DNA of 27,426 nucleotides from an uncultured Bacteroidales bacterium (GCA_934725785.1 CAKVCS010000003.1:1-27426); one strand, 5' to 3'; shown: positions 1 to 7,841, counted from the first letter of the stretch. The notes: generated from the sequence alone by a model not told the origin. Translations and numbers: made by a program.

Positions 1-1
1 A

Positions 2-556
2 GGCACCCGTGTGTGGCACTTCTCGCACCTTGTGGCCGGCTGCCGGGTGGGCCGCCGCTGCTCCATCGGGCAGAACGTGGTGGTCATGCCGACCGCTGTG
101 GTCGGAGACGGGTGCCGCATTCAGAACAATGTGACCATCTATGACGGCGTCACGCTCGAGGACGATGTCTTCATCGGCCCGTCCGCCGTCTTCACCAATG
201 TCGTCAATCCCCGCGCCTTCATACCCCGCAAGAGCGAGTACCGCCCGACAGTGGTGCGCCGCGGGGCCTCCGTGGGGGCCAACGCCACCGTGGTGTGCGG
301 ACACGAGGTCGGCGAGTACGCACTCGTGGGCGCCGGCAGCGTCGTGACGAGGGATGTGCCGGCCTTCGCCCTCGTGGCGGGGTGCCCGGCCCGCAGGGTG
401 GGATGGGTGTCGCGCGCGGGCCATAGGCTACTTTTCGGGGCTGATGGACTCGCCACATGCCCCGAGACGGGCGAGGTCTACCGACTCACGCTCGGCAGCG
501 GAGGGGAGGAGGGCGTGGCTCTTGCCAAAAGAAAGAATCAACCAAATGAACCATAG
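2..556 (+). CDS. wbpD: UDP-sugar N-acetyltransferase, left-handed beta-helix type (partial, 5' end outside window)
   Basis: The reading frame is open to the window edge, so the start lies upstream; a GTG at 11 is internal, because the residues just before it (G-T-R-V-W-H-F-S-H) match the usual interior of this family. The visible 184 residues show hexapeptide repeats of a trimeric left-handed beta-helix, then the GAGSVVTRDVP and AGCPARRVGW signatures typical of WbpD/WlbB enzymes. These acetylate the 3-amino group of UDP-2-acetamido-3-amino-2,3-dideoxy-glucuronate using acetyl-CoA in the cytoplasm. The stop codon overlaps the next gene by 11 bases, indicating translational coupling. Family assignment is firm; the exact acceptor sugar is inferred from the neighbours, a uronate-forming dehydrogenase and an oxidoreductase. 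Confidence 0.85.
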   Translation, partial: GTRVWHFSHLVAGCRVGRRCSIGQNVVVMPTAVVGDGCRIQNNVTIYDGVTLEDDVFIGPSAVFTNVVNPRAFIPRKSEYRPTVVRRGASVGANATVVCGHEVGEYALVGAGSVVTRDVPAFALVAGCPARRVGWVSRAGHRLLFGADGLATCPETGEVYRLTLGSGGEEGVALAKRKNQPNEP

Positions 557-1607
557 AATACTGCGTATGGCGGTGGTGGGCTGCGGCCACATCGGCCACC
601 GTCACATCGCCATGATAGAGGCCAACCCGGACATGGAGGTGGCAGCCGTCGCCGACGTGCGCCCGGCCGATGAGTGCGGCGCCCCCGCGGGCGTGCCGTT
701 CTTCCGCTCGCTCGACGCCCTCCTCGCCGAGGCCGGAGATGTCGACGTCGTCTGCGTCTGCACGCCAAACGGCCTCCATGCCACCCAGGCCGGCGCCATC
801 CTCTCGCACGGCAAGAGCGTGCTCATAGAGAAGCCCATAGCCCTCTCAAAAGCCGACTCGGCTTCCATCCGCGAGGCCGAGGCCAAGTCGGCCGGCAGAG
901 TCTTCACCGTCTTTCAGAACAGGTACACGCCAACTGCCGAGTGGCTGCACGAAGTGGTCAACTCCGGTCGGCTCGGGGTCATATCGTCCGTCGTCGTCAA
1001 CTGCTTCTGGAACCGCGACGAGAGGTATTACAGGCCCGGCGGCTGGCACGGCACCATGGATTATGACGGAGGGACCCTCTTCACCCAGTTCTCTCATTTC
1101 GTCGACCTGCTCCTCTGGGTCTTGGGCGACGTCGAGGTCGTCTCGGCTCAGGCCGCGGACTTCGCCCACGGGGCGCTGACCGATTTTGAGGACACTGGGG
1201 CCTTCCTCTTCCGCACCGTCCGCGACAGGGCGGTCGGCGTCTTCTCATACTCGACGGTAACGCCCATAGAGAACTTCGAGTGCAGCATGGCCATTGTCGG
1301 CACACTCGGGTCCATTCGGCTCGGTGGCCCATACATGAGCGAGTTGCAATATTGCAACGTGCGCGGGCTCGAAGCTCCCACATTCACCCCGCCGCCCGCT
1401 GCCAACGACTATGGCGGCTACAAAGGCTCGGCGGCCAACCACGCCCGCGTCTTCTCGCGGCTCGCCGACGTGCTGCTGCGCGGGGCGGAGCCCTCCGTCA
1501 TGCCAGGCTGGGCGGAGGGGGACCGCGTGGTGGACCTCATAAGCAGGGTCTACGCCTCAATGAGCCGCGACTTCCCTTCGTCTCAAAAGCTCATCTACAG
1601 GCCGTGA
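546..1607 (+). CDS. Gfo/Idh/MocA-family NAD(P)-dependent sugar oxidoreductase (probable UDP-sugar 3-dehydrogenase)
   Basis: A 353-residue protein. An N-terminal Rossmann fold carries GCGHIG (residues 12-17) for NAD binding, and the family's catalytic-lysine motif E95-K96-P97 is intact; the C-terminal alpha/beta half contains the GGTLFTQFSHFVDLLLW segment of the sugar-binding domain. In an acetamido-uronate pathway this position is filled by WbpB/WlbA, which oxidises the 3-hydroxyl of UDP-GlcNAcA before transamination. The N-terminus does not look like the classic WlbA one (FALIGAAGYIAPRH), so the substrate is less certain than the fold. The start at 546 gives MNHRIL and overlaps the preceding gene; a second ATG seven codons later is possible. 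The gap to the next gene is 17 bases. The 3-aminotransferase the pathway needs is not in view and would lie upstream. Confidence 0.85.
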   Translation: MNHRILRMAVVGCGHIGHRHIAMIEANPDMEVAAVADVRPADECGAPAGVPFFRSLDALLAEAGDVDVVCVCTPNGLHATQAGAILSHGKSVLIEKPIALSKADSASIREAEAKSAGRVFTVFQNRYTPTAEWLHEVVNSGRLGVISSVVVNCFWNRDERYYRPGGWHGTMDYDGGTLFTQFSHFVDLLLWVLGDVEVVSAQAADFAHGALTDFEDTGAFLFRTVRDRAVGVFSYSTVTPIENFECSMAIVGTLGSIRLGGPYMSELQYCNVRGLEAPTFTPPPAANDYGGYKGSAANHARVFSRLADVLLRGAEPSVMPGWAEGDRVVDLISRVYASMSRDFPSSQKLIYRP

Positions 1608-1624
1608 CGGAAGGGCGGGATACT

Positions 1625-2905
1625 ATGCGGCCGGGCGGCGCGCTTACGGTCTCTGTGACGGGCTTGGGCTACGTCGGCCTGCAGCTCGCCCTGGCCTTCG
1701 GCCGCGTCTGCCACGTCGTCGGCTACGACATCTCCGCAGGACGGGTGGCCGAGCTTCGCCAAGGGGTGGACTCAAACCGCGAGGCCGGCCCCATGGACTT
1801 CGAGGGGCGCGACGTCGAGTTCACCTCCGACCCATCCCTCCTCGCCTCGGCCAACTTCCACATTGTGGCGGCCCCGACCCCTGTCGACTCCGCCCGCGAG
1901 CCCGACCTCTCAATGCTTCTTGCCGCCATGCGCTCCATTGGCCACATACTCCGCCGCGGGGACACGGTGGTCATCGAGAGCACTGTCTACCCCGGCTGCA
2001 CCGAGGAGGTGTGCCTGCCCGAGCTTCAGGCCGCTTCAGGCCTCACTGCGGATGTCGACTTCAGCCTCGGCTACAGCCCCGAGCGGATCAACCCTGGCGA
2101 CAAGCTTCACACGCTGACGTCTCAGCCCAAGGTGGTGGCGGCCCGCACGCCCGAGGCGCTCGAAGCGGTGGCGGCGGCCTACTCGCTGGCCATACCCGCG
2201 GGCGTGTGCCGCGCCGAGAGCATCAAAGTGGCCGAGGCGGCCAAGATATTGGAGAATACGCAGCGCGACGTGAATATCGCCCTTATGAACGAGGCGTCTA
2301 TGATATTCTCGCGGATGGGCATCGACACGGCGGCTGTGATCCGCACGGCGTCCACCAAGTGGAACTTCGTGCCGTTTCACCCCGGCCTCGTGGGCGGGCA
2401 CTGCATCGGCGTGGACCCCTATTACCTCGACTTCAAGGCCCGGCAGGCAGGCTACGACACGCAGATAGTCAGCCGCGGACGCTTGGTCAATGACGGCATG
2501 GGGCGCTACGTCGCGCGCCACGTGGCGGGCATGCTCAACTCCCGCGGGGGCGGACGGGCGGGCGCCCGCGTCCTCATCATGGGCATGTCTTATAAGGAGG
2601 GCGTGGCCGACGTCCGGAACACGCGGGTCGTCGACATTGTCGAAGAGTTGCGTGTCCTCGGCGCGGCATGCGTCGACGTTGTCGACCCCGTGGCCTCGAA
2701 GCCCGACTCCGCGCGGCTGTACGGCTTCACCCCGCGCGACGAGCCGGACGGGGTGTATGACGCCGCCATAGTGGCGACAGCCCACAGCTGCTTCCGCTCG
2801 CTAACCATTAGTTTCTTCAAAACTCACCTTGCCCCGGGTGGAGTCCTTGCCGACCTCTACGGACTCTATCCCGACATCGAGGGCTTTAACGTCTGGAGAT
2901 TATGA
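1625..2905 (+). CDS. wbpA: UDP-N-acetyl-hexosamine 6-dehydrogenase (WbpA/TviB-type)
   Basis: A 426-residue, full-length member of the UDP-glucose/GDP-mannose dehydrogenase family. It makes two successive NAD-dependent oxidations at C6, turning a UDP-HexNAc into the uronate. The N-terminal Rossmann motif G13-L-G15-Y-V-G18 is present. The conserved SLGYSPERINPGD segment follows, and the catalytic cysteine lies in GGHCIGVDPYYL as C260. The C-terminal domain contains GMSYKEGVADVRNT. The start at 1625 is preceded by a GGAAGGG-like purine stretch. The stop overlaps the next gene's start as ATGA (2902-2905), a classic coupling arrangement. With its neighbours it supplies a nucleotide-activated acetamido uronic acid for a surface polysaccharide. 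The exact epimer (GlcNAc or ManNAc series) cannot be read from the sequence. Confidence 0.9.
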   Translation: MRPGGALTVSVTGLGYVGLQLALAFGRVCHVVGYDISAGRVAELRQGVDSNREAGPMDFEGRDVEFTSDPSLLASANFHIVAAPTPVDSAREPDLSMLLAAMRSIGHILRRGDTVVIESTVYPGCTEEVCLPELQAASGLTADVDFSLGYSPERINPGDKLHTLTSQPKVVAARTPEALEAVAAAYSLAIPAGVCRAESIKVAEAAKILENTQRDVNIALMNEASMIFSRMGIDTAAVIRTASTKWNFVPFHPGLVGGHCIGVDPYYLDFKARQAGYDTQIVSRGRLVNDGMGRYVARHVAGMLNSRGGGRAGARVLIMGMSYKEGVADVRNTRVVDIVEELRVLGAACVDVVDPVASKPDSARLYGFTPRDEPDGVYDAAIVATAHSCFRSLTISFFKTHLAPGGVLADLYGLYPDIEGFNVWRL

Positions 2906-4065
2906 AAACGCGCCATGGCGCGCCGCCGCGCGCCGTAATCTGCTCGCAGAGCAACTTCGCCACGGACTACCGGGTGGAGAAGATGCGCCAGACGCTCACG
3001 TATTGCGGCTACGAAGTATCGCTCCTGGGGCGGAGACACCCCCGCGAGAGCCGAGAGGAGGGCCGATCGGCGCATTACATGCGGCTGCTCTTTTGGCGGG
3101 GGCCGCTCTTCTATGCCGAGCTCAACATCCGGCTCGCGCTCCACCTGCTGCTCCACAGGCGCGCCGACCTCATTGTCTCTATCGACCTCGACACCCTGGC
3201 CGGCTGCATGGCCGCCTCGCGGATCCGCTCCTCGCGCCTGCTCTTCGACAGCCACGAGCTCTTCCCCGAGGTGCCTGAGATAGCGGGCAAGCCTTTTGTG
3301 AAACGGGTGTGGCAGGCTGTGCAGGACTTCTGCGTGCCGAGGTTGCGCGCGTCGGACGTGGCCGTGACGGTCTGCCAGTCCATAGCCGACGTTTTCCGCA
3401 GCCGCTATGGCCGACGTTTCCTCGTGGTGCGCAACGTCCCGCTCGCAGGCAGGGCGGACTCCGCTTCGGCGCGCGAGGCCGGGCCGTCGCGGCCGTTCAC
3501 CATTCTCTATCAGGGGGCCGTCAACGTGGGCCGCGGCGTGGAGGAGGTCATTGAGGCCTTGCCGTCGCTGCCTGGCTGCCGCTTCGTCGTGGTGGGCGAT
3601 GGCGACGTGATGCCCGAGGCGAGGCGCCTGGCCGCGAGCCTCGGGCTGACAGGCAGGGTCGATTTCGTCGGGCGGGTGCCATTCTCCAGCCTTGGGCCTT
3701 ACATGTCCGGGGCCGACCTTGGCGTCGTCTTTATGAAAGACCTGAGCCTGAACCAGCGTTTCGCCCTGCCGAACAGGGTGTTCGACTTCATTCAGGCGGG
3801 TCTGCCCATCCTCGCCAACAGGTTGCCCGAGATGTCGCGCATAGTAGAGGGCGAGGGCGTTGGCCTCTGCGTCGGCCAGGTGTCCGCCTCGGCAGTGGCA
3901 CAAGCCATATCGGGCGTCATGGGGCGACCTGCGGACCTCGCGCGCTGGAGGGCCAACGAGCTTAGGCTCGCGCCTAAGCTCACGTGGCAGAACGAGGTGG
4001 GGCGCGCGCCAAGCGAGGGCGGGATGAGCCTTGTCCAGCTCCTGCGGCAGGGCGTTGACAATTGA
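2902..4065 (+). CDS. Glycosyltransferase family 4 protein
   Basis: A 387-residue GT-B fold glycosyltransferase. The N-terminal acceptor half is variable and includes FDSHELFPEVPE, a motif common in Bacteroidota GT4 enzymes. The C-terminal donor half contains LYQGAVNVGRGVEEVIEAL, VVVGDGDVMPE and LPNRVFDFIQAGLPILA, the nucleotide-sugar binding region. There is no signal peptide or membrane segment, so it probably acts at the inner face of the cytoplasmic membrane on a lipid-linked glycan. It starts inside the stop of the dehydrogenase gene and is the last gene of the cluster. A simple reading is that it transfers the sugar made by the three upstream enzymes. The donor is inferred, not shown. 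No terminator is visible between its stop and the tRNA promoter. Confidence 0.88.
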   Translation: MKTRHGAPPRAVICSQSNFATDYRVEKMRQTLTYCGYEVSLLGRRHPRESREEGRSAHYMRLLFWRGPLFYAELNIRLALHLLLHRRADLIVSIDLDTLAGCMAASRIRSSRLLFDSHELFPEVPEIAGKPFVKRVWQAVQDFCVPRLRASDVAVTVCQSIADVFRSRYGRRFLVVRNVPLAGRADSASAREAGPSRPFTILYQGAVNVGRGVEEVIEALPSLPGCRFVVVGDGDVMPEARRLAASLGLTGRVDFVGRVPFSSLGPYMSGADLGVVFMKDLSLNQRFALPNRVFDFIQAGLPILANRLPEMSRIVEGEGVGLCVGQVSASAVAQAISGVMGRPADLARWRANELRLAPKLTWQNEVGRAPSEGGMSLVQLLRQGVDN

Positions 4066-4089
4066 TTTGTGAATAATTTGGCCGTAAAG

Positions 4090-4120
4090 TTTGCAAGTCT
4101 GAATTTTTGCCCTATCTTTG
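4090..4120 (+). promoter_or_regulatory. Bacteroidota-type promoter of tRNA-Phe copy 1
   Basis: TTTG at 4090-4093, 19 bases, then TATCTTTG at 4113-4120. This matches the Bacteroidota primary sigma factor consensus (-33 TTTG, -7 TAnnTTTG). The tRNA begins 17 bases after the -7 box. The stretch from the -7 box through CACTCGCAA is shared with the promoter of the second tRNA-Phe copy. Confidence 0.85.
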
Positions 4121-4136
4121 CACTCGCAATTGCGAA

Positions 4137-4209
<73 letters not shown>

Positions 4210-4220
4210 CGCTTACAAGA

Positions 4221-4260
4221 AACCTCGATTACCTTCATGGTAACCGGGGTTTTCTTTTTT
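4221..4260 (+). terminator. Rho-independent terminator after tRNA-Phe copy 1
   Basis: AACCTCGATTACC pairs with GGTAACCGGGGTT (one mismatch and wobble pairs) around a TTCAT loop, followed by TTTTCTTTTTT. The T-tract ends only 16 bases before the start of the protease gene at 4277. Confidence 0.85.
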
Positions 4261-4276
4261 CTATACGTTATTTCAT

Positions 4277-5983
4277 ATGAAAAAACGCGTCATTTTCCCC
4301 ATTGCCGCCGCGGCGGTCGTCGCCTCGGTAGCGCTTGCCGGCTCTTCGCGAGACGAGCACCAGTTCAAGATATCGAAGAATCTTGACATCTTCTTCTCCG
4401 TATTCAAGAACCTCGACCTCTACTACGTCGACGAGCCGGACCCCGACAGGCTTGTCCCCGCGGCCATAGACGCCATGCTCGAGAGCCTCGACCCCTACAC
4501 CACATACATCCCCGAGAAAGACAAGGAGGAGTACAACTTCATGATTGAGGGGCAGTATGGCGGCGTGGGGGCCATCATCCAGAAGTCCGACACGAACCTT
4601 ATCCAGGTGCGAGAGATATACGCCGGCACGCCCTCGCACAGGGCGGGGCTCAAGCCCGGAGACCGTTTCCTCTCCATCAACGGCGAGAGCATGAGGGGAA
4701 AGGATGTGGCTGAAGTGCGCTCGCGGCTCCGCGGCAAGGTGGGCGAGGACATAAAGGCGGTCATTGAGAGGCCGGGCGTGGCCAAGACGATTGCCGTCGA
4801 CATAAAGCGCGACCTCGTCAAGCTCGACGCCGTGGAGTATTACGGCATGGCCGACGACCAGGTGGGCTACATAGTCCTCCGCAGCTTCGAGACGGACTGC
4901 GCCGAGGCGGTCAAGAAGGCCTTCCTCGACCTGCGCGACAACCAGGGGGCCAAGAGCGTCATACTCGACCTCCGCGGCAACACCGGCGGCCTGCTCGACG
5001 AGAGCCTCCAGATCGTCAACTTCTTCGTGCCGCAAGGCTCAAGGATGCTCCAGACCAAGGGCCGCCGCAAGGCCATGGACCGGGTATACACCGCCCAGCG
5101 CGAGCCGCTCGACACCGTCATGCCGCTCGCTGTCATGATAAACCGAGGCTCCGCATCGGCCTCGGAGATCGTCTCGGGCGCGCTGCAAGACCTCGACCGA
5201 GCCGTGGTAACGGGCCAGCGCTCTTTCGGCAAGGGCCTTGTGCAGGCAACGCGCGAGGTGGCCTACGACGGCATAATGAAACTCACGACGGCTAAGTATT
5301 ACACGCCGTCCGGCCGCTGCATCCAGGCCATAGACTACTCTCACCGCGATGAGAGCGGGGCCGTGGGCTATGTGCCGGACTCCCTAATCTCGGAGTTCCA
5401 CACCCGAGGCGGCCGCCCGGTATACGATGGCGGCGGCATATCGCCCGACGTGCTGCTCGGCATCAAGTCCTACAAGCCTGTCACGGTCGCGCTCATCTAT
5501 ACCGACCAGGTCTTCTCATTCATAGTCGACCTCGCGAAGAGCGGGCGAGTCCCGCAGCTCGACAAGGGAGGTCACGTCACCGACGCCCTTTTCGCCGAGT
5601 TTAAGGACTACGTCCGCAGTCGCCAGGGGTTCAAGTATCGAACCGCCTCGCAAGACGCCTATGACAAGCTCGTGGCCGCGGCCAAGTCCGATGGCGTCTA
5701 CGAGGCCCGGAAAGCCGAGTTCGACGGTCTGAAAGAGACCTGCCAGGCCGACTTGGAGCGTGACATGAACATGGCGAAGGATGAGATATGCCATCTTATG
5801 GAGGATGAGATAATACGCGCGGCCTCGTTGCGGCGCGCCTCCATCAAGCACAACATGCAGTATGACGAGCAGCTTGTGGAGACCTGCCGACTTCTACACG
5901 ATGGCGAACGTTTCCGCGGCCTGCTAAGAGGGACAGTACCCAGCCATGCGGGCGACAAGCGCGCGGCGTCAAACTCCAAGTAG
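4277..5983 (+). CDS. S41-family C-terminal processing peptidase (CtpA/Prc type)
   Basis: A 568-residue exported serine protease. The N-terminus (residues 1-22) is a hydrophobic signal or anchor segment without a clear lipobox, so the protein works in the periplasm. A PDZ domain at about 90-170 (GGVGAIIQ, AGLKPGDRFLSING) recognises substrate C-termini. The catalytic S41 core follows, with VILDLRGNTGG, the nucleophile S294 inside GSASASEI, and the general base K319 in SFGKG. The serine-lysine spacing of 25 residues is the same as in E. coli Prc. A charged, largely helical extension of about 170 residues follows the core, longer than in minimal CtpA proteins. The gene overlaps the CPBP protease by 38 bases. 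No separate promoter fits between the tRNA terminator and its start. Confidence 0.93.
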   Translation: MKKRVIFPIAAAAVVASVALAGSSRDEHQFKISKNLDIFFSVFKNLDLYYVDEPDPDRLVPAAIDAMLESLDPYTTYIPEKDKEEYNFMIEGQYGGVGAIIQKSDTNLIQVREIYAGTPSHRAGLKPGDRFLSINGESMRGKDVAEVRSRLRGKVGEDIKAVIERPGVAKTIAVDIKRDLVKLDAVEYYGMADDQVGYIVLRSFETDCAEAVKKAFLDLRDNQGAKSVILDLRGNTGGLLDESLQIVNFFVPQGSRMLQTKGRRKAMDRVYTAQREPLDTVMPLAVMINRGSASASEIVSGALQDLDRAVVTGQRSFGKGLVQATREVAYDGIMKLTTAKYYTPSGRCIQAIDYSHRDESGAVGYVPDSLISEFHTRGGRPVYDGGGISPDVLLGIKSYKPVTVALIYTDQVFSFIVDLAKSGRVPQLDKGGHVTDALFAEFKDYVRSRQGFKYRTASQDAYDKLVAAAKSDGVYEARKAEFDGLKETCQADLERDMNMAKDEICHLMEDEIIRAASLRRASIKHNMQYDEQLVETCRLLHDGERFRGLLRGTVPSHAGDKRAASNSK

Positions 5984-6857
5984 CCTTGTGCTGAGATTTC
6001 ACGATCCTTTCCAGCGGCCGCTCACGGTGGCTCAGGCTCTTGTTGTCACAGTCTGCGCATTGTCAGCCTGTTTCCTGCTCGCGTCGCTGATCTGCTTTCC
6101 CCTTTTGTTCTCGGTTGGCGGCTATGCGGGGTGCGCGGCTGCGTTGGCTGTCAACTCCGTGGTCTGCTTTGCTTTGCCAGGGTTCATTGCCAGGCGTAGC
6201 GTGGTGGGGTCTCGTGTGGCCGGCAGTGGTGGCGGGATCCCGGTGTATGTGGTGTTCTGCGTGTTGCTTATAGCCGCGGTCTGCCAGCCTTTCCTTGAGT
6301 TCACCGTGTTTATCGACGGGCTTGTGGCGTCGGCGCTCGATGTGACGGCCGATTTCACGGCCGAGTCCAACGATCTGCTGGCCAAGGTATGCCTTTTCGA
6401 CAGTGCTGGTCATTGGGCAGTAGCCCTTATTGTCGTGGCTTTTCTTCCCGCCTTTTCCGAGGAGCTCTTCTTCCGTGGAGCGCTCCTTCCGCTTGTGCGG
6501 CGCGCTTCTGGCAGTTGGCATGTGGCCGTGGCAGTCTCCGCGGTTCTGTTCTCAGCCGTTCACCTCGACCCGTCGGGATTCTTGACCCGCGCTGTCATGG
6601 GCGCTGTTCTTGGCGCGCTGTTCGTCGTGACACGGTCGCTGTGGGCGTCGGTGCTTTTCCATTTTGCCAACAATGCGATGGTTCTTGTCGGACTGTCCAT
6701 GTCGGATGACCCGCGCGCGGGTCTCTCTGCCCAAGTCGTCGACCCGGATTTCCCTGTTGCGGCGTTGTCCGTAATTTTGACTATAGCCGAGGTGTATGTG
6801 ATTGATCAGTATATGCGTAAATTTCGCAGTTGGTCGGGACTAATGTCTGGTAAATAG
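5946..6857 (+). CDS. CPBP-family intramembrane glutamic endopeptidase
   Basis: A 303-residue polytopic membrane protein of the CAAX protease/bacteriocin-processing (CPBP, formerly Abi) family. All signature motifs are present: E172-E173-x-x-x-R177 within FSEELFFRG, H206 in FSAVHLD, and H239-x-x-x-N243 in FHFANN. These residues form the membrane-embedded active site. Hydrophobic helices cover roughly residues 30-85, 98-120, 150-175 and 190-285. The start at 5946 lies inside the upstream protease gene; a GTG at 5988, just after that gene's stop, is an alternative and would give VLRFHDPF. The overlap with a periplasmic protease suggests a shared role in envelope protein processing, but the substrate is unknown. 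A strong terminator follows at 6907. Confidence 0.88.
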   Translation: MRATSARRQTPSSLVLRFHDPFQRPLTVAQALVVTVCALSACFLLASLICFPLLFSVGGYAGCAAALAVNSVVCFALPGFIARRSVVGSRVAGSGGGIPVYVVFCVLLIAAVCQPFLEFTVFIDGLVASALDVTADFTAESNDLLAKVCLFDSAGHWAVALIVVAFLPAFSEELFFRGALLPLVRRASGSWHVAVAVSAVLFSAVHLDPSGFLTRAVMGAVLGALFVVTRSLWASVLFHFANNAMVLVGLSMSDDPRAGLSAQVVDPDFPVAALSVILTIAEVYVIDQYMRKFRSWSGLMSGK

Positions 6858-6906
6858 GATTTTGTGAGGTTTCGCAAATTCACTTTGCGCTTTCCTCTTT
6901 TATAAT

Positions 6907-6940
6907 AAGCTCGCTGGGACAGTGTTTCGGCGGGCTTTTC
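6907..6940 (+). terminator. Terminator of the S41-CPBP protease operon
   Basis: AAGCTCGCTGGGA (6907-6919) pairs with TTTCGGCGGGCTT (6925-6937), with several G-T wobbles, around a five-base loop CAGTG. A short T-rich tail (TTCTTG) follows. It begins 50 bases after the CPBP stop codon. Confidence 0.75.
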
Positions 6941-7099
6941 TTGTGCCATTTTGGCAAACGGGCGGGCTGAAGCTGCCATAATGTCACGCACCGAGTCTTG
7001 CGCTGTTTAGAAAGTTGTCTAACCTGTGATGCCCATCTGCTTGTTATTCCGAAAGATAGAATCGCGGGTCAAACCTGTCGACCGCCTGGCGCTCTGTCG

Positions 7100-7116
7100 T
7101 TGGCACGAGCCTTGCA
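7100..7116 (+). promoter_or_regulatory. Sigma-54 (RpoN) promoter upstream of hsp20
   Basis: TTGGCACGAGCCTTGCA matches the sigma-54 consensus (YTGGCACG, four bases, TTGCW) at every conserved position, with the invariant GG (7102-7103) and GC (7114-7115) exactly ten bases apart. Transcription would begin near 7127, giving a leader of about 100 bases before hsp20. No TAnnTTTG box is visible between here and the gene. Sigma-54 promoters need an ATP-dependent activator; a possible binding site is the inverted repeat at 7007-7022, about 110 bases upstream of the predicted start. Confidence 0.8.
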
Positions 7117-7216
7117 AATATACTCAGCGAACGGCGCAAGAGGCCGGGGCGAGAGCCGCAGGCGTTGAGCTAAGTTCAATAAAATCAAACATTTAAATAA
7201 CAATAAAAATATAAAT

Positions 7217-7223
7217 GGAGGTG
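7217..7223 (+). promoter_or_regulatory. Ribosome binding site that decides the hsp20 start
   Basis: GGAGGTG lies six bases before the ATG at 7230. Strong Shine-Dalgarno sequences are uncommon in Bacteroidota, so this favours 7230 over the in-frame ATG at 7215, which would place the same bases inside the coding region. Confidence 0.75.
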
Positions 7224-7229
7224 ACTACT

Positions 7230-7694
7230 ATGGTACCTGCAAACAACTACAACAGCAATTACAACAACAACAACCGTAGGGCTGGCAACTGGCTTCCGGA
7301 CATCTTCGATGACTTCTTTGGCAATGACTGGAATTGGCTGACCACGAGCCAGAAGTCCACTCCTGCCTACAACGTGACGGAGTCCGACAAAGCTTACACG
7401 GTCGAGGTGGCCGTGCCTGGCATTCGTAAGGAGGATTGCAAGATACGTCTGAACGATGACGTCATGACAATCTCCGTCGAGAAGCAGCAGCAGCTTGAGG
7501 AGGATGGCAAAAAGCGTCGCTACTTGCGCAAAGAGTTCTCTTATTCCAAGTTCGAGCAGAGCTTCAGCCTGCCGGAGGAGGTCGATCAGAAGAACGTCCA
7601 TGCCGAGGTGAAAGATGGCGTGCTCTCCATAAGCCTGCCAAAGAAAGAGCAGAAGAAAGAGGAGGAAAAGTGGCAGAACGTTGAGGTTCAATAA
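7230..7694 (+). CDS. hsp20: Small heat-shock protein, Hsp20/alpha-crystallin family
   Basis: A 154-residue cytoplasmic holdase chaperone that binds unfolding proteins and keeps them ready for refolding. The N-terminal arm is rich in asparagine (residues 5-15) and is followed by the WLPDIFDDFFG segment common in bacterial Hsp20s. The alpha-crystallin domain runs from about residue 45 to 138, from TPAYNVTESDKAYTVEVAVPG to the conserved DGVLSISLPK. The C-terminus is a lysine/glutamate-rich tail. The second ATG was chosen as start because GGAGGTG precedes it. The gene stands alone between a sigma-54 promoter and a very strong terminator. Sigma-54 control of small heat-shock genes is known elsewhere, for example E. 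coli ibpB, so stress control through an activator protein is plausible here. Confidence 0.93.
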   Translation: MVPANNYNSNYNNNNRRAGNWLPDIFDDFFGNDWNWLTTSQKSTPAYNVTESDKAYTVEVAVPGIRKEDCKIRLNDDVMTISVEKQQQLEEDGKKRRYLRKEFSYSKFEQSFSLPEEVDQKNVHAEVKDGVLSISLPKKEQKKEEEKWQNVEVQ

Positions 7695-7721
7695 CAGGAC
7701 ACCTCACAGCGTGACGACATC

Positions 7722-7768
7722 CGCCGCCCCTCCCACCGCATCAATGCGGCGGGAGGGGCGGCTTTTTT
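7722..7768 (+). terminator. Terminator of hsp20
   Basis: GCCGCCCCTCCC (7723-7734) pairs perfectly with GGGAGGGGCGGC (7751-7762); an inner GC-rich stem (CCGC/GCGG) is separated by a one-base asymmetry, and TTTTTT follows. The T-tract doubles as the -33 region of the next promoter. Confidence 0.93.
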
Positions 7769-7797
7769 GTGCAATAGTCGCAAAAATAGTATATTCA
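7766..7797 (+). promoter_or_regulatory. Candidate promoter of the Rpn-family gene, followed by a 5'-end hairpin
   Basis: TTTG (7766-7769), 20 bases, then TATATTCA (7790-7797), a partial match to TAnnTTTG. Transcription would begin near 7804, inside a GC-rich inverted repeat (CGCCGCG 7798-7804 with CGCGGCG 7816-7822), so the mRNA would start with or close to a hairpin. The coding start is 7842. Confidence 0.5.
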
Positions 7798-7841
7798 CGC
7801 CGCGCGGGCCGTCCCCGCGGCGAGAAAAGAGAAGAGATACC

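Larger units (their letters stand above)
6858..7229 (+). other. Intergenic region between CPBP protease and hsp20
   Basis: No credible gene lies here. The region holds the terminator of the protease pair (6907-6940), a short inverted repeat at 7007-7022 (TTAGA, 6 bases, TCTAA), a sigma-54 promoter at 7100-7116, and an A/T-rich leader of about 100 bases ending in a Shine-Dalgarno sequence. A short reading frame on the minus strand (6806-6991) has no family features and overlaps the terminator. Confidence 0.7.

Noticed and set aside
2866..3903. A 345-codon open frame on the minus strand opposite the glycosyltransferase gene
   Set aside because: It has no recognisable domain and lies wholly within a convincing + strand gene; long antisense frames are expected in this GC-rich sequence.
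7215..7229. ATG at 7215 as the start of hsp20
   Set aside because: The bases just after it (GGAGGTG) form a strong ribosome binding site correctly spaced for the ATG at 7230.
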